DNA from: an uncultured bacterium
GTDB taxonomy: Bacteria; Cyanobacteriota; Vampirovibrionia; Gastranaerophilales; Gastranaerophilaceae
Direction of reading: 5' to 3'
DNA length: 7,893 bases
NCBI GenBank assembly: GCA_945910925.1
Contig: CAMDZX010000088.1
Coordinates: forward strand, 1-7,893
Shown here: in pieces, positions 1-5,809 of the stretch
How the letters are laid out: the number at the start of each line of letters is the position of its first letter
Position numbering within the stretch: the first letter of the stretch is position 1
The notes under the pieces: generated by a model
Seen by the model: only the letters and a program-made list of their open reading frames with translations
Told to the model about the DNA's origin: nothing
Database searches by the model: none
Program-made: the position numbers and the translations under genes

Positions 1-1
1 T

Positions 2-841
2 GGTTTCGGTTTATTTGTGACATCGCAAATTCTAAATAAAAAGAATGCTCTGGTTGATTTAAGCATTATGAAGGATAAAAACTATTTCTTCGGGACAGTA
101 ATCCAAATAGTTTTGATGGGTGCAATGATGGGTTCTGCTGCGATGCTGCCATCAATGTTACAACAAATGATGGGGTATACATCATTCTTAAGCGGATTAT
201 CAATGGTTCCCCGAGGTGCAGGTTGTCTTGTCGCAACAATTATAAATGCTACACTGACACCTGTTGTCGGAGAAAAACCTCTTGTCGTCGCAGGATTAAT
301 AATTTTGGGATGCGGAAGTTTAGCTTTTGGAGAAATCAACCTTCAAATCTCACTGGCGAACATTGCACTCCCGAACTTTTTATTCGGACTCGGGATGATT
401 CTTGCACTCGTGCCGTTAATCAATCTCTCCTGTTGTACCCTGCGTAACGAACAACTTACAAACGCAAGCGGGGTGCAAAATCTTTTGAAAAATATTGGTG
501 CGGCAATCGGAACATCTATCGTAACAACATGTGTTTCCAGATTTGCACAAACCCACCAATATATGATGGTAGGCAAACTTAATGATACCAACCCTGCATT
601 TTTGGAAAGAGTTCAGGCTTTAACAGGTGCATTTTCAGGACTGACTGACCATGCAACCGCAACATTTATGGCAAAAAGTCAATTATACGGACAACTTGTA
701 CAACAATCTCACCTGTGGGCATATATAGATACCTTTAGATGGTTTGCCATTGCATCTTTTGCAATTTTGCCATTGATGCTGCTTGTACGCTCACCTAAAA
801 AACTTGCCGAAAAAGCGGCTAAACAAGTTCAGCACCAATAG
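2..841 (+). CDS. DHA2-family MFS multidrug exporter (EmrB/QacA type), C-terminal part, 5' truncated
   Basis: This is an inner-membrane proton-driven efflux permease of the 14-helix DHA2 family. The reading frame is open to the window edge (codons for GFGLFV precede the GTG at 17), so the GTG is internal and the N-terminal half lies outside. What remains covers roughly the last six or seven helices. A helix after NYFFGTV is followed by MLPSMLQQMMGYTSFLSG and MVPRGAG, matching the family's LLPQYLQ..GYT....G...LPRG block. Later NASGVQNLLKNIGAAIGTS matches the conserved ASx..NLxRxxGGSIG helix, and AYIDTFRWFAIASFAIL with a final RSPKK matches the last EmrB helix. In diderms such proteins work with an EmrA/HlyD adaptor and TolC, which would be expected upstream. 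Its last 23 bp overlap the convergent ThDP enzyme gene, leaving no room for a separate terminator. The substrate cannot be predicted. Confidence 0.88.
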   Translation, partial: GFGLFVTSQILNKKNALVDLSIMKDKNYFFGTVIQIVLMGAMMGSAAMLPSMLQQMMGYTSFLSGLSMVPRGAGCLVATIINATLTPVVGEKPLVVAGLIILGCGSLAFGEINLQISLANIALPNFLFGLGMILALVPLINLSCCTLRNEQLTNASGVQNLLKNIGAAIGTSIVTTCVSRFAQTHQYMMVGKLNDTNPAFLERVQALTGAFSGLTDHATATFMAKSQLYGQLVQQSHLWAYIDTFRWFAIASFAILPLMLLVRSPKKLAEKAAKQVQHQ

Positions 842-2459
842 TATGAATATCAAATAAAACAGGTGCATCAGAAATAATATATTTATTCAATGCCTGTTCA
901 AGTTCGTCGGATGTAGTTATGGAAACTCCTTGTATCCCATACGCTGAAGCAATTTTAACAAAATCAGGGTTAACCATATCCGACTGATAAAATCTGTTCC
1001 CGTAATATTTAGCCTGAGATTGTTTGATAAGCCCTAGTGAAGAATTATTCATTACAATTATTTTTACGGGGATTTTATATTCCAAACAGATTCCAAGCTC
1101 TTGCATATTCATCTGAAAAGAACCGTCGCCCGTGATATTCAATATCAAAGAGTCAGGCTTTGCAATATGCGCACCTATAGCAGCAGGGAAACCAAAGCCC
1201 ATTGCACCCAGACCGCCTGAGGTAAGGAAATTGTACGGCGTTTTTGATTCAAAAATTTTACTTGCCAAAATCTGATGTTGACCAACATCCGTCGTAACAA
1301 TCGGATTGTATTTTTTTGTGTGATTATAAATGATGCTTAGAACCTTTTCCGTAACAAGTCCTTCCGAATTGGAGGACACAAAACTATGATTTTCTTTCGA
1401 ATACAAGTTCTTCAAATAATCAATTTTATCAATCCAATCGTATTTTTGGTGAAGCATGATGTTTTCGGATTTTATTTTATCAAGAATTTGTTGAAGCACA
1501 ATCTTCAAATCTCCGATTATTTCCTGATATACATCGACATTTGAAGTTGTATTTTTTTCTAAATTAATATTGATTATTTTTGTTTGAGGCAGATATTTTT
1601 CTGTAACACCTGTTACTCTTGAATCGAGCCTTGCGCCCAAAACCATTAACATATCGGTATCTTCTATAACGGAATTCGCTAAATTTGAACCGTTTACGCC
1701 AATCATACCCAATGACAACTCATCAACAATCCCTTTTCCCATTAATGTATGTACAACTGGAATATTTGACATGTGGACAAATTCTCGAATCATTGATACA
1801 GCTTCGTAAGCACCGCCACCAACCAATATTGAAGGTCGTTTTGCTGATTTTAAGATATCAAGTAGGTGAAAGATTTCCGACTGCTTAACACCTACATTAA
1901 AACTTGGGATATATTTATTTTCGGGCATTGAATATTCAAAAGTCTTTACGAGTACGCTTTTCAAAACAGAAACAACAACAGAACCCATCGGAGGTTTAAT
2001 CGCAGTTTCAAACGCCTGAGAAATAACAGAGGAAATTTCATCCTCAGACTTAATTAAAAATGTTTTTTTTGTACACGACGACACAATAGAGGACATATCC
2101 GCTTCTTGGAAATTATTGCATCCCAACTCCTCACATTGTCCCGCAATAACAACAAGCGGAACATTATCGGAATTAGCGTTCAGTATTCCTGTTACAGTAT
2201 TTGTCGCACCGGGGCCTGAGGTTACAAGCACAACTCCGGGCTTTCTGCTAACCCTTGCATATCCGTCCGCTGCATGTACTGCTGCCTGTTCATGACGACA
2301 AAGATAATGTTTAATTCTGTTTTGTTTTGAGAGTTCATCATACACGGGCAAAACCGCTGCACCCGGATAACCGAAAATTGTATTCACCCCTTGTGCGGTC
2401 AATAAATCAACTAATAACTTTGCACCGTTTGTAATTTGTGTTTTTGTAAGTGATATCAT
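819..2459 (-). CDS. Acetolactate synthase large-subunit-like ThDP-dependent enzyme (IlvB family)
   Basis: A cytoplasmic thiamine-diphosphate enzyme of 546 residues. In the IlvB family it would condense pyruvate to acetolactate for branched-chain amino acids. N-terminal PYR domain: FGYPGAAVLPVYDEL (29-43), the ThDP-activating Glu57 in RHEQAAVHAADGYAR, TSGPGATNT (80-88) and FQEAD (117-121). The middle FAD/cofactor-type domain contains VLGARLDSRVTG (273-284). C-terminal PP domain: DVGQHQ (391-396), SGGLGAMGFGFPAAIGA (414-430) and the Mg-ThDP motif GDGS (444-447) to NN (471-472). Oddities: the family's MVxQWQ reads LIKQSQ, so the substrate-selecting Trp is Ser481, and the protein ends at IGAELV without the usual tail. 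No ilvN regulatory subunit is adjacent. It may be a related ThDP enzyme rather than a biosynthetic AHAS. ATG 2459 is chosen over an in-frame ATG at 2576: the extra 39 residues are not family-like and would cross the divergent promoter region. Confidence 0.85.
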   Translation of the reverse strand: MISLTKTQITNGAKLLVDLLTAQGVNTIFGYPGAAVLPVYDELSKQNRIKHYLCRHEQAAVHAADGYARVSRKPGVVLVTSGPGATNTVTGILNANSDNVPLVVIAGQCEELGCNNFQEADMSSIVSSCTKKTFLIKSEDEISSVISQAFETAIKPPMGSVVVSVLKSVLVKTFEYSMPENKYIPSFNVGVKQSEIFHLLDILKSAKRPSILVGGGAYEAVSMIREFVHMSNIPVVHTLMGKGIVDELSLGMIGVNGSNLANSVIEDTDMLMVLGARLDSRVTGVTEKYLPQTKIININLEKNTTSNVDVYQEIIGDLKIVLQQILDKIKSENIMLHQKYDWIDKIDYLKNLYSKENHSFVSSNSEGLVTEKVLSIIYNHTKKYNPIVTTDVGQHQILASKIFESKTPYNFLTSGGLGAMGFGFPAAIGAHIAKPDSLILNITGDGSFQMNMQELGICLEYKIPVKIIVMNNSSLGLIKQSQAKYYGNRFYQSDMVNPDFVKIASAYGIQGVSITTSDELEQALNKYIISDAPVLFDIHTIGAELV

Positions 2460-2467
2460 ACCCGACG

Positions 2468-2496
2468 ATTGTATACCAAACCCCAAACAGGCGCAA
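2468..2496 (-). promoter_or_regulatory. Candidate promoter of the IlvB-like gene, near-leaderless
   Basis: On the minus strand TTGCGC (2496-2491) and TACAAT (2473-2468) are 17 bp apart, and TGG before TATACAAT could act as an extended -10. A start about 7 nt downstream would fall at or next to the ATG at 2459. No Shine-Dalgarno sequence is visible between, which fits a leaderless or nearly leaderless transcript. The -35 match is poor. Confidence 0.35.
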
Positions 2497-2547
2497 TATT
2501 TTATTAAGAATAATAATCGACAAGACAAAATATTATACAACAGGCAG

Positions 2548-2576
2548 TTGTAAAACGTGTTAATATATGATATCAT
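2548..2576 (+). promoter_or_regulatory. Candidate sigma70 promoter of the rubredoxin gene
   Basis: TTGTAA (2548-2553), a 17-bp spacer and TATCAT (2571-2576) match the housekeeping consensus at 4/6 and 5/6. Transcription would start near 2583, just ahead of the Shine-Dalgarno sequence at 2588-2594. The segment is divergent from the IlvB-like gene and shares its intergenic region. Confidence 0.45.
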
Positions 2577-2602
2577 TAGGCAACTTGAAAGGAGAGTTTA
2601 TT

Positions 2603-2743
2603 ATGAAAAAATACGTATGTGATGTTTGCGGATATGTTTATGATCCTGCTGAAAATGACAATGTTGCATTTGAAGATTTGCCGGATGATTACACTTGTCC
2701 TCTTTGCGGTGTTGGCAAAGACCAATTCAGTGAAGAAGAATAA
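2603..2743 (+). CDS. Rubredoxin, short-loop type (46 aa)
   Basis: A small cytoplasmic electron carrier with one iron bound by four cysteines. The product begins MKKYVCDVCGYVYDPAE, passes through FEDLPDDYTCPLCGVGKD and ends QFSEEE. The ligands are Cys6, Cys9, Cys32 and Cys35. Typical rubredoxins are about 52-54 residues with the second pair near 39/42; this one lacks about seven residues in the loop after DPAE. From memory, the 45-residue rubredoxin of Desulfovibrio desulfuricans ATCC 27774 has the same shortening. The usual Trp in LPDDW is Tyr30. The start is set by AAAGGAG at 2588-2594, 8 nt before the ATG. It is a single-gene unit between a candidate promoter and a strong terminator. Convergent to it is a peroxiredoxin; rubredoxins often feed electrons to rubrerythrin or other oxygen/peroxide-reducing enzymes in anaerobes, but the partner here is unknown. 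Confidence 0.95.
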   Translation: MKKYVCDVCGYVYDPAENDNVAFEDLPDDYTCPLCGVGKDQFSEEE

Positions 2744-2755
2744 ATTCAAAATTAT

Positions 2756-2788
2756 AGCGGGTGTCCAATATCGGGCACCCGCTTTTTT
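2756..2788 (+). terminator. Rho-independent terminator after rubredoxin
   Basis: GCGGGTGTCC (2757-2766), a six-base loop and GGGCACCCGC (2773-2782) form a 10-bp GC-rich stem with one G-U pair. Six T's (2783-2788) follow. The stem lies 13 nt after the rubredoxin stop, and its T-run overlaps the stop codon of the convergent peroxiredoxin. It may also stop transcripts from the minus strand, although the sequence there (CTATAATTTTG) is a weaker U-tract. Confidence 0.9.
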
Positions 2789-3347
2789 ATTTCATTGTTT
2801 TTACAAACTCAACAATTTCATCTACATGACCTTTTATATCAATATCCCGCATTTCTTTTATCATCCGACCTTTTTTATCAATAATAAAAGTAGAACGCAT
2901 TGTCACCGGTTTATCCTGCATTTCTCGTATCGTTCGTTCGTCATGTTTTAATTTCATATCAATTCTTTTGTCACGGATTTTGTCTTTTATTTTTTCAAAT
3001 TCGTATTTACCTTCTCCGATTTTTTCTTTTGCAGTTTTGGTCAAATTATCAAAAGCCTTTGCCAATTTATGTTCAGTATCTGACAGAATATGGAAATTCA
3101 AATTATGTTTTTCAAAAAATTTCTTGTGACTTTCAATACTGTCAGGACTTACTCCAATAACTACGGTATCAGGCGGAAGTTTTTTCAAAGCATCACGAAA
3201 CTCACTTGCCTCTTTCGTACAAATCGGGGTTTCGTCTTTCGGATAAAAATACAGGACAATGTTTTTACCTTTTAAATCTCCCAATTTTACCTTTGTTTCT
3301 TTACCTTCCGCATCAAGACCTTTTAATTCAATATTTTCAAATTTCAT
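2787..3347 (-). CDS. bcp: Peroxiredoxin, BCP/PrxQ type, single-Cys, with charged insertion
   Basis: A thiol peroxidase reducing H2O2 and organic hydroperoxides in the cytoplasm. The thioredoxin-fold core is clear: NIVLYFYPKDETPICTKEASEFRD (29-52 region) with Pro36, Thr40 and peroxidatic Cys43; VVIGVSPDS (62-70); FHILSD (85-90); and Arg151 in MRSTFIIDKKG. In most PrxQ/BCP proteins a resolving Cys lies five residues after the peroxidatic one; here it is Ser48. Cys43 is the only cysteine, so an external thiol must resolve the sulfenate. At 186 residues it is about 30 longer than the usual 150-157. The excess is a Lys/Glu/Asp-rich, probably helical stretch around residues 103-146, before the Arg151 strand. 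The start is supported by AGGAGA at 3360-3355, 7 nt upstream. It is preceded by the permease terminator, so it is probably transcribed alone, but I see no convincing promoter in 3361-3427. Confidence 0.92.
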   Translation of the reverse strand: MKFENIELKGLDAEGKETKVKLGDLKGKNIVLYFYPKDETPICTKEASEFRDALKKLPPDTVVIGVSPDSIESHKKFFEKHNLNFHILSDTEHKLAKAFDNLTKTAKEKIGEGKYEFEKIKDKIRDKRIDMKLKHDERTIREMQDKPVTMRSTFIIDKKGRMIKEMRDIDIKGHVDEIVEFVKTMK

Positions 3348-3427
3348 AAAATACTCTCCTATTACATAAAAATGACATACTAAAATAAAACTCAGTACTA
3401 TCAGTTTTTAATGTAACCGAAAATTAT

Positions 3428-3477
3428 AAAAAAACATTATCCCGTAGTATCTAAACGTTCATACACAATCGGGTAAT
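3428..3477 (-). terminator. Candidate rho-independent terminator after the ABC permease
   Basis: On the minus strand, directly after the permease stop, ATTACCCG pairs with CGGGATAAT (one bulged A). The loop holds a small GTAT/ATAC inner stem, and seven T's follow (3434-3428). The closing stem is short and the loop long, so the call is moderate. Its position between permease and peroxiredoxin genes argues that the two are separate transcripts. Confidence 0.55.
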
Positions 3478-3478
3478 A

Positions 3479-4324
3479 TTAACCCTTAACCGCGCCTTCA
3501 TTCTCGCCAGAGATAAAATATTTTTGCATAGCAAGGAAGAATATCACAATAGGAATTGTCGCCAAGATTGAACCTGCTGCAATAAATCGCCAGTTAGAAC
3601 TGAACAAACCTTGCAAATTATTTATCCCGACAGGTAATGTATACATACAGTCTTTTGTAAGCACAATACTCGGCCATAAAAACTCACCCCACGAGCCGAT
3701 AAATGTGAATATAGCAAGAACCGCAAGAGAAGATTTGACCATCGGAACGCACACTTTAACAAACATTTCAAAGACATTGCATCCGTCTATTATGGCGGCT
3801 TCCTCTAACTCTCTTGGAACTTTCAAAAACGCTTGACGCATAAGGAATATTCCGAAAGCATTAACCGCAAACGGCAAAATCAATCCTAAGTATCCCATAA
3901 AATTGTTTACACTATCTATCAAATTCAGTTTAATCGTTATCAAATAAACAGGCAGCATTATTGATTGAAAAGGTATCATTATTGTCGCCAATACGGAGAA
4001 AAAAACGATTTTTTTACCCTGGAATTCCATCCTTGCCAAAGGATAAGCTGCAAGAGCCGATAGAATCAAATTCAGTAAAACTGTGAACCCTGCAACAACC
4101 ATACTGTTTATAAAATACCCGATAAAATTCACTCGGTGCCATACTCCGACATAGTTTTCCCAAGTAAAATCCGTCGGTATGATTGTCGGCGGATAAGCAA
4201 AAATATTTTCATCAACACCTTTTAAAGATGTTGAGATAAGCCATATAAACGGAAACACCGAAAGTAATGATACAAATATCAATACCGAATGTATGGAAAG
4301 TTTACTCAATAACTTTTTGAACAT
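3479..4324 (-). CDS. Carbohydrate ABC transporter permease (MalG/UgpE family)
   Basis: An inner-membrane permease subunit of a binding-protein-dependent sugar or polyol importer, 281 residues, the usual family length. Six hydrophobic segments can be seen: 12-32, 70-94, 106-128, 145-162, 200-222 and 247-266. The EAA loop that docks on the ATPase is ELEEAAIIDGCNVFEMFVKV (172-191), ending in CVP194, followed by FIGSWGEFLWPSIVL (208-222). The C-terminus ENEGAVKG is the family's ending. These permeases work as a heterodimer with a MalF/UgpA-type protein, a solute-binding protein and a MalK/UgpC-type ATPase, normally upstream in one operon. Here the upstream neighbour is divergent uppS after 252 bp, so no partner is adjacent. 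The substrate cannot be told from sequence. No Shine-Dalgarno is seen before the ATG; an extended -10 sits there instead. Confidence 0.93.
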   Translation of the reverse strand: MFKKLLSKLSIHSVLIFVSLLSVFPFIWLISTSLKGVDENIFAYPPTIIPTDFTWENYVGVWHRVNFIGYFINSMVVAGFTVLLNLILSALAAYPLARMEFQGKKIVFFSVLATIMIPFQSIMLPVYLITIKLNLIDSVNNFMGYLGLILPFAVNAFGIFLMRQAFLKVPRELEEAAIIDGCNVFEMFVKVCVPMVKSSLAVLAIFTFIGSWGEFLWPSIVLTKDCMYTLPVGINNLQGLFSSNWRFIAAGSILATIPIVIFFLAMQKYFISGENEGAVKG

Positions 4325-4330
4325 ACGTTT

Positions 4331-4339
4331 ATAATACCA
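4331..4339 (-). promoter_or_regulatory. Extended -10 just upstream of the permease ATG
   Basis: On the minus strand TGGTATTAT (4339-4331) is an extended -10 element six bases ahead of the ATG at 4324, followed by AAACGT. Transcription would begin at about the start codon, giving a leaderless message. No good -35 was found at 16-18 bp. A distal promoter cannot be excluded. Confidence 0.3.
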
Positions 4340-4508
4340 TTAATCAAACGAATAAGGAATACTCTTTTTTGTGTGCCTAAAGAATTAAGAACTTATTGAT
4401 TACTCACTTTCGTCTATCATCAGATTTTTATGTAAGCTTCTTTTTAGCGGTAAATATTAGTCTATCAACATTCCATCATCAAAATTTTTCGGTCACTTAG
4501 TAACTTAA

Positions 4509-4530
4509 TTACCCCTTCCATTTACCCCTT
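4509..4530 (+). repeat. Tandem TTACCCCTT repeat next to the uppS -35 box
   Basis: TTACCCCTT occurs at 4509-4517 and 4522-4530 with a 13-bp period, the second copy ending 1 bp before the uppS -35 hexamer. The position suggests a regulator-binding site or a dispersed intergenic repeat. The reverse complement of ATTTACCCCTT (4520-4530) recurs exactly at 5386-5396, beyond uppS. Confidence 0.45.
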
Positions 4531-4531
4531 C

Positions 4532-4560
4532 TTGACCCTGTATTTGGCTTGGGTTATAAT
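4532..4560 (+). promoter_or_regulatory. Strong sigma70 promoter of uppS
   Basis: TTGACC (4532-4537), a 17-bp spacer and a perfect TATAAT (4555-4560) form the best promoter in the window. The predicted start near 4567 leaves a leader of only about 10 nt before the ATG at 4577, just enough for GAGGG (4568-4572). The promoter's own -35 contains a TTG that opens the same reading frame, so an automated caller could mistake it for the start codon. Confidence 0.8.
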
Positions 4561-4576
4561 CTTCCCTGAGGGATTT

Positions 4577-5329
4577 ATGGAAACGATTTTAACAGAAAGA
4601 ACTGCTGACGAAAGTATCAAAGAAATAATAAAACAAACCAATCTTCAACATATTGCGATTATTATGGATGGCAACAGGCGTTGGGCAAAGAATAAAGGTT
4701 TTCCGTCCGCAGTCGGGCATAAAAAGGGCGTTGAGTCTTTAAAATCAACCGTTTACGCTTGTAACGATTTCGGAATTAAGTATCTGACTGTATACGCATT
4801 TTCTACAGAAAATTGGAACAGAAAACCGGAAGAAGTCGATTTTCTTATGAATCTTTTGGGACACACCATTAAAAATGAACTTCAAGAATTACACAGCAAT
4901 AATGTTGTGATTTCGTTCTTGGGAGATTTAACAAGGCTTGCGCCTAAACTACAAGAAATTCTCTATCACGCAATTGATGTAACGAAAAATAATACGGGTG
5001 TACATCTTCAAATTGCGTTTAATTACGGCGCAAGAGATGAAATTCTTACTGCAGCAAAAAAAATTGCTATGGATATAAAATCAGGAGAGTTGGCACCTGA
5101 CGATATTACCGAGCAAGTATTCCAAAACTATTTATATACAGCAAACATACCTGACCCTGATTTGTTAATAAGAACCGGCGGAGAGATGAGAGTTTCCAAT
5201 TACTTGCTCTGGCAGATTGCTTATTCGGAAATTTTGATTATGAATGAATTTTGGCCTGAGTTTAACAAAGATACTCTTGCAAAGGCGATTAACGAATTCC
5301 ATACAAGACAACGCAGATACGGCAAATAG
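4577..5329 (+). CDS. uppS: Undecaprenyl diphosphate synthase (cis-prenyltransferase)
   Basis: A cytosolic, membrane-associated enzyme that adds eight isopentenyl diphosphates in cis to farnesyl diphosphate, giving the C55 carrier for peptidoglycan and surface polysaccharides. The product is 250 residues, normal for the family. HIAIIMDGNRRWA (25-37) holds the catalytic Asp31. YAFSTENWNRK follows in the next conserved block. Near the C-terminus, DPDLLIRTGGEMRVSNYLLW (193-212) contains the pyrophosphate-binding Arg199 and Arg205, and Glu218 sits in the AYSEI motif. All lie five residues after their E. coli equivalents (D26, R194, R200, E213). The start at 4577 is preferred to an in-frame TTG at 4532 because the intervening codons are the promoter itself and GAGGG lies 4 nt upstream. 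No cdsA, dxr or frr is adjacent, so this appears to be a single-gene unit. Confidence 0.96.
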   Translation: METILTERTADESIKEIIKQTNLQHIAIIMDGNRRWAKNKGFPSAVGHKKGVESLKSTVYACNDFGIKYLTVYAFSTENWNRKPEEVDFLMNLLGHTIKNELQELHSNNVVISFLGDLTRLAPKLQEILYHAIDVTKNNTGVHLQIAFNYGARDEILTAAKKIAMDIKSGELAPDDITEQVFQNYLYTANIPDPDLLIRTGGEMRVSNYLLWQIAYSEILIMNEFWPEFNKDTLAKAINEFHTRQRRYGK

Positions 5330-5343
5330 TAATAATATTATTA
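5330..5343. repeat. Perfect AT palindrome after the uppS stop
   Basis: TAATAATATTATTA begins at the base after the uppS stop codon and is perfectly self-complementary. It contains no G or C, and only TTTTTATT some 17 bases later resembles a U-tract, so it is a poor terminator. I see no better one for uppS. Confidence 0.3.
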
Positions 5344-5664
5344 GCAGATGAATCAATTTTTATTCCCATCTTTTCTTTGCATCGCAAGGGGTAAATAAGA
5401 AAGAAAAAGAATGTAAGTGCAGGGTTCGGGGCTACAGGAGTAAATAAAGGATGGAACTTTAACAGCTACGATAATTATTGAGTAATGTAACCCCTGAGTA
5501 TAAAATATCTTTGTTATTTATTATCAATTTATTGAAAAATTATCATGAACAGTAGTGCACTTACCCCAGTCATTTACTCCTGTCGAATAAAACTTTTGTC
5601 TATATAACTTCAAATGATATAACTTTATTAAACTATTATATTTATCTATAGATTTGTAACAATT
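5344..5664. other. Non-coding AT-rich intergenic region between uppS and the first flagellin
   Basis: No reading frame here looks like a gene on either strand, and no tRNA-like fold was seen. It holds the inverted-repeat-bounded segment at 5386-5583 described separately, two ATATAACTT copies (5602-5610, 5617-5625; a third at 5710-5718 lies near the predicted flagellin transcription start), and TTTGTAACAA at 5653-5662. The rest is low-complexity A/T. Confidence 0.6.
5386..5583. repeat. About 200-bp segment bounded by nested inverted repeats, with GGRGTAA motifs
   Basis: Outer arms: AAGGGGTAAAT (5386-5396) against ATTTACTCCTGT (5572-5583), matching at AGG-GTAAAT with one mismatch. Inner arms: GTAAGTGCA (5413-5421) against TGCACTTAC (5556-5564), perfect over 9 bp. 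They are correctly nested for a hairpin or a terminal-inverted-repeat element. A further copy, ACAGGAGTAAAT (5434-5445), pairs perfectly over 12 bp with 5572-5583 and so competes with the outer arm. It has no coding capacity and I see no clear target-site duplication. It could be a MITE-like remnant, a structured RNA or a cluster of regulator sites. Confidence 0.4.
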
Positions 5665-5705
5665 TATTTACATAGTATTTACATTTATACGAATATTGAT
5701 ACAAT
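5665..5705 (+). promoter_or_regulatory. Candidate promoter of the first flagellin with an 11-bp-period direct repeat
   Basis: TTTACA (5678-5683), a 16-bp spacer and TACAAT (5700-5705) fit a sigma70-type promoter, giving a leader of roughly 98 nt. TATTTACAT is repeated at 5665-5673 and 5676-5684, one helical turn apart and overlapping the -35, as expected for a regulator binding one face of the DNA. No sigma28 (TAAA-N15-GCCGATAA) or sigma54 element was found. Confidence 0.45.
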
Positions 5706-5764
5706 GTGTATATAACTTATTAGGGAATAAATATTTTATTTATACTTAGTGTGTCTATCATTTG

Positions 5765-5801
5765 AAAGTAATGGATTACTTTTAAAAGTGTATGAAAGGA
5801 G
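5765..5801 (+). promoter_or_regulatory. First flagellin leader: GGA hairpin plus Shine-Dalgarno, CsrA-like layout
   Basis: AAAGTAAT (5765-5772) and ATTACTTT (5775-5782) form a hairpin whose loop exposes ATGGAT. The Shine-Dalgarno AAAGGAG lies at 5795-5801, 8 nt before the ATG at 5810. The two GGA triplets (5773-5775 and 5798-5800) are 25 nt apart. A GGA in a hairpin loop with a second GGA in the ribosome site is the arrangement through which CsrA represses the hag flagellin message in Bacillus subtilis. Its use here is inferred. Confidence 0.45.
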
Positions 5802-5809
5802 TATCAGAC

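Noticed and set aside
2460..2576. Upstream extension of the IlvB-like protein starting at ATG 2576
   Set aside because: The added 39 residues are hydrophobic and Cys-rich with no family match, and they span the divergent promoter region; the family N-terminus begins right after ATG 2459.
2619..3275. Plus-strand reading frames across the rubredoxin and peroxiredoxin region
   Set aside because: They lie in other frames over two well-supported genes, show no family features and lack ribosome sites.
4532..4576. TTG start for uppS
   Set aside because: The codons coincide with a near-consensus -35/-10 promoter, and a better ATG with GAGGG lies at 4577.
5165..5356. Minus-strand small frame over the end of uppS
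   Set aside because: It is antisense to the conserved uppS C-terminus and has no recognisable domain or ribosome site.
5665..5760. Sigma28 or sigma54 flagellar promoter upstream of the first flagellin
   Set aside because: No TAAA-N15-GCCGATAA or GG-N10-GC type element at proper spacing was found; the best match is sigma70-like.
5792..5809. ATG 5792 as the first flagellin start
   Set aside because: It overlaps the Shine-Dalgarno AAAGGAG that serves ATG 5810, and flagellins begin close to the TINTN motif.
5330..5809. tRNA, other RNA gene or CRISPR array in the long intergenic gap
   Set aside because: GGTTCG at 5423-5428 recalls a tRNA T-loop, but no cloverleaf arms surround it; the repeats are irregular in spacing and orientation, unlike a CRISPR array.
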